A stretch of 64,000 bases of DNA. Origin: Gordionus sp. m RMFG-2023. Lineage: Eukaryota > Nematomorpha > Gordioida > Chordodea > Parachordodidae. The notes beneath the pieces were generated by a model, which was given only the letters and a program-made list of their open reading frames with translations, made no database searches and was not told the DNA's origin. Shown piece after piece: positions 63,210 through 64,000 of this stretch. Every line of letters begins with the position of its first letter. Position 1 is the first letter of the stretch. The translations under genes and the position numbers were made by a program. The stretch lies in NCBI RefSeq assembly GCF_954871325.1, contig NC_088778.1, positions 11,045,882 through 11,109,881 of the forward strand, read 5' to 3'.

Positions 63210-64000
63210 CTAATTATTAATTTCCTGCAAATTTATTCAAAGTATTAATATATTTTTTTATAATTCATATCTAAATTTTTACAACATATTTTACCAAAAC
63301 AATCAAATAAAGGAATATCTTAAATAAGCCCCAATATTCAAGTATTATTAATATATTTTTTTATAATTCATATCTAAATTTTTAGAATATATTTTACCAA
63401 AACAATCAAATAAAGGAATATCACTTCTTAAAGTTTATAATACCTTTCAAAGCGAAAAGGAGAAATAAAATTGATTTTACTTAATATAAAGCATTTTTTA
63501 ATTGAAAAATTTGTTTTACACAAGTATCATTTTATTTCTCTTTTTCTCTGTCCCAAATTCAAGCAATTACGTATGTAGTCAGGGACAGATCGCAAGATGA
63601 CGGAAAACTATATAAAAGATTATATTAAATTACAAGAGGCTCAGGAAGTAAATGAAATACCATCGACCAGTCAAATTACGATTGTTGTTAAACAAGCTGA
63701 ATCGTTTTATGACAAATGGGGCGATGGTAATTCTGGTAATATGTCAATACCCGAAGATGAATATTATAATTACATAAATAAAAAAATAGATGAAACATTT
63801 AAGGTGGATAATTTGTTAGAGTGGTGGGCGGCTCATCAAAGCGAATTTCCAATTTTAGCAAAATTGGCAATTCCTGCTTCAAGTGCAAGCTGTGAGCATA
63901 ATTTTCCCACTACTGGGAGAATTCTTGAAGAAAGAAGAAGTAATCTTCAACCTGAAAAGGTAGATATGCTTCTCTTTCTTCATGATAATTTGTGAATTTT
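63210..64000 (+). mobile_element. Partial second copy of the dimerization-only hAT, running off the window
   Basis: Nearly identical, in the opposite orientation, to 42500-41730 of the element at 40903-42800, starting at TCTAATTATTAATTTCCTGC. The GGCCCGG-rich terminus is absent on the left, where a G-rich junction lies instead. It contains the intact 132-codon ORF at 63597-63995 and continues beyond the window. Confidence 0.85.
63597..63995 (+). CDS. Intact 132-residue hAT dimerization-domain protein
   Basis: Starts MTENYIKDYIKLQEAQEVNE and includes FYDKWGDGNSGNMSIPEDEY, then VDNLLEWWAAHQSEFPILAK, LAIPASSASCEHNFPTTGRI and LQPEKVDMLLFLHDNL before TGA. The WW, IPASSASCEHNF and LLFLHDN motifs are the hAT C-terminal dimerization domain (Dimer_Tnp_hAT). 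No zinc finger or catalytic residues are present. The ORF has its own ATG, and the 5' region before it is equally conserved between the two copies. It might serve as a dimer partner or inhibitor of a full transposase, or it may simply be the remaining last exon. Confidence 0.78.
   Translation: MTENYIKDYIKLQEAQEVNEIPSTSQITIVVKQAESFYDKWGDGNSGNMSIPEDEYYNYINKKIDETFKVDNLLEWWAAHQSEFPILAKLAIPASSASCEHNFPTTGRILEERRSNLQPEKVDMLLFLHDNL

Overview
The window is very AT-rich eukaryotic DNA, and I read it as an animal nuclear genome. Three things support that: a spliced gene for a KIF3A-type kinesin-2 motor subunit (a ciliary protein), a spliced two-domain N-acetyltransferase of the HolE/DUF1248 kind, and a stretch of 5.8S rRNA with metazoan-type sequence. 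The acetyltransferase family and the 5.8S sequence make me favour a nematode, but that is an inference and not proven. There is no sign of bacterial or organellar DNA.

Host genes. (1) The KIF3A-like gene occupies 1-14276 on the + strand. The window opens inside the last motor-domain exons. The coiled-coil and tail exons can be joined with correct splice signals and phase. Its introns are full of transposons: the first visible intron is 6.9 kb and holds two inverted hAT copies and two tRNA-like repeats, and the last is 4.7 kb with another hAT and a MITE. (2) The GNAT gene lies at 50104-46513 on the - strand, with one 2.4 kb intron and one probable homopolymer frameshift. (3) A weaker set of three in-phase exons of unknown identity lies at 18557-19026 (+).

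Mobile DNA fills most of the rest. hAT-superfamily DNA transposons dominate, several with exact 8-bp target-site duplications (TSDs): 571-2924 and 3322-5805 (inverted pair), 9789-11430, 14968-17746 (almost intact), 21598-25115, 26350-31091, 35008-39440, 40903-42800, 52100-55320, and a partial copy at 63210-64000. Small hAT-type MITEs lie at 12078-12294 and 19408-19628. At least five of these families end in the same core, close to TAGTGTTGTTAA. Other elements are LINE copies with a C-terminal restriction-like endonuclease (22205-24310, 37150-37760, 39640-40860), a short chimeric retro-insertion with a 16-bp TSD (52904-53458), a decayed Tc1/mariner copy (21065-20400), and two broken LTR (Ty3/Gypsy-type) fossils (27923-30620 and 55736-61325).

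The most unusual part is 31472-46159. It is a nest of at least three large elements, one inside the other. The inner two belong to one family. Each has hAT-like ends, an array of 18-bp GTCGAC-containing repeats just inside the ends, and inverted arrays of a roughly 116-bp minisatellite. Nearly every minisatellite unit carries the 12-bp palindrome TGACAATTGTCA or a one- or two-base variant. A second notable object is the 5.8S-derived segment with an A-rich tail in the acetyltransferase intron. A third is a short ORF encoding little more than a hAT dimerization domain, kept in two copies.

All family calls come from reading translated sequence and remembered motifs. No database search was run.
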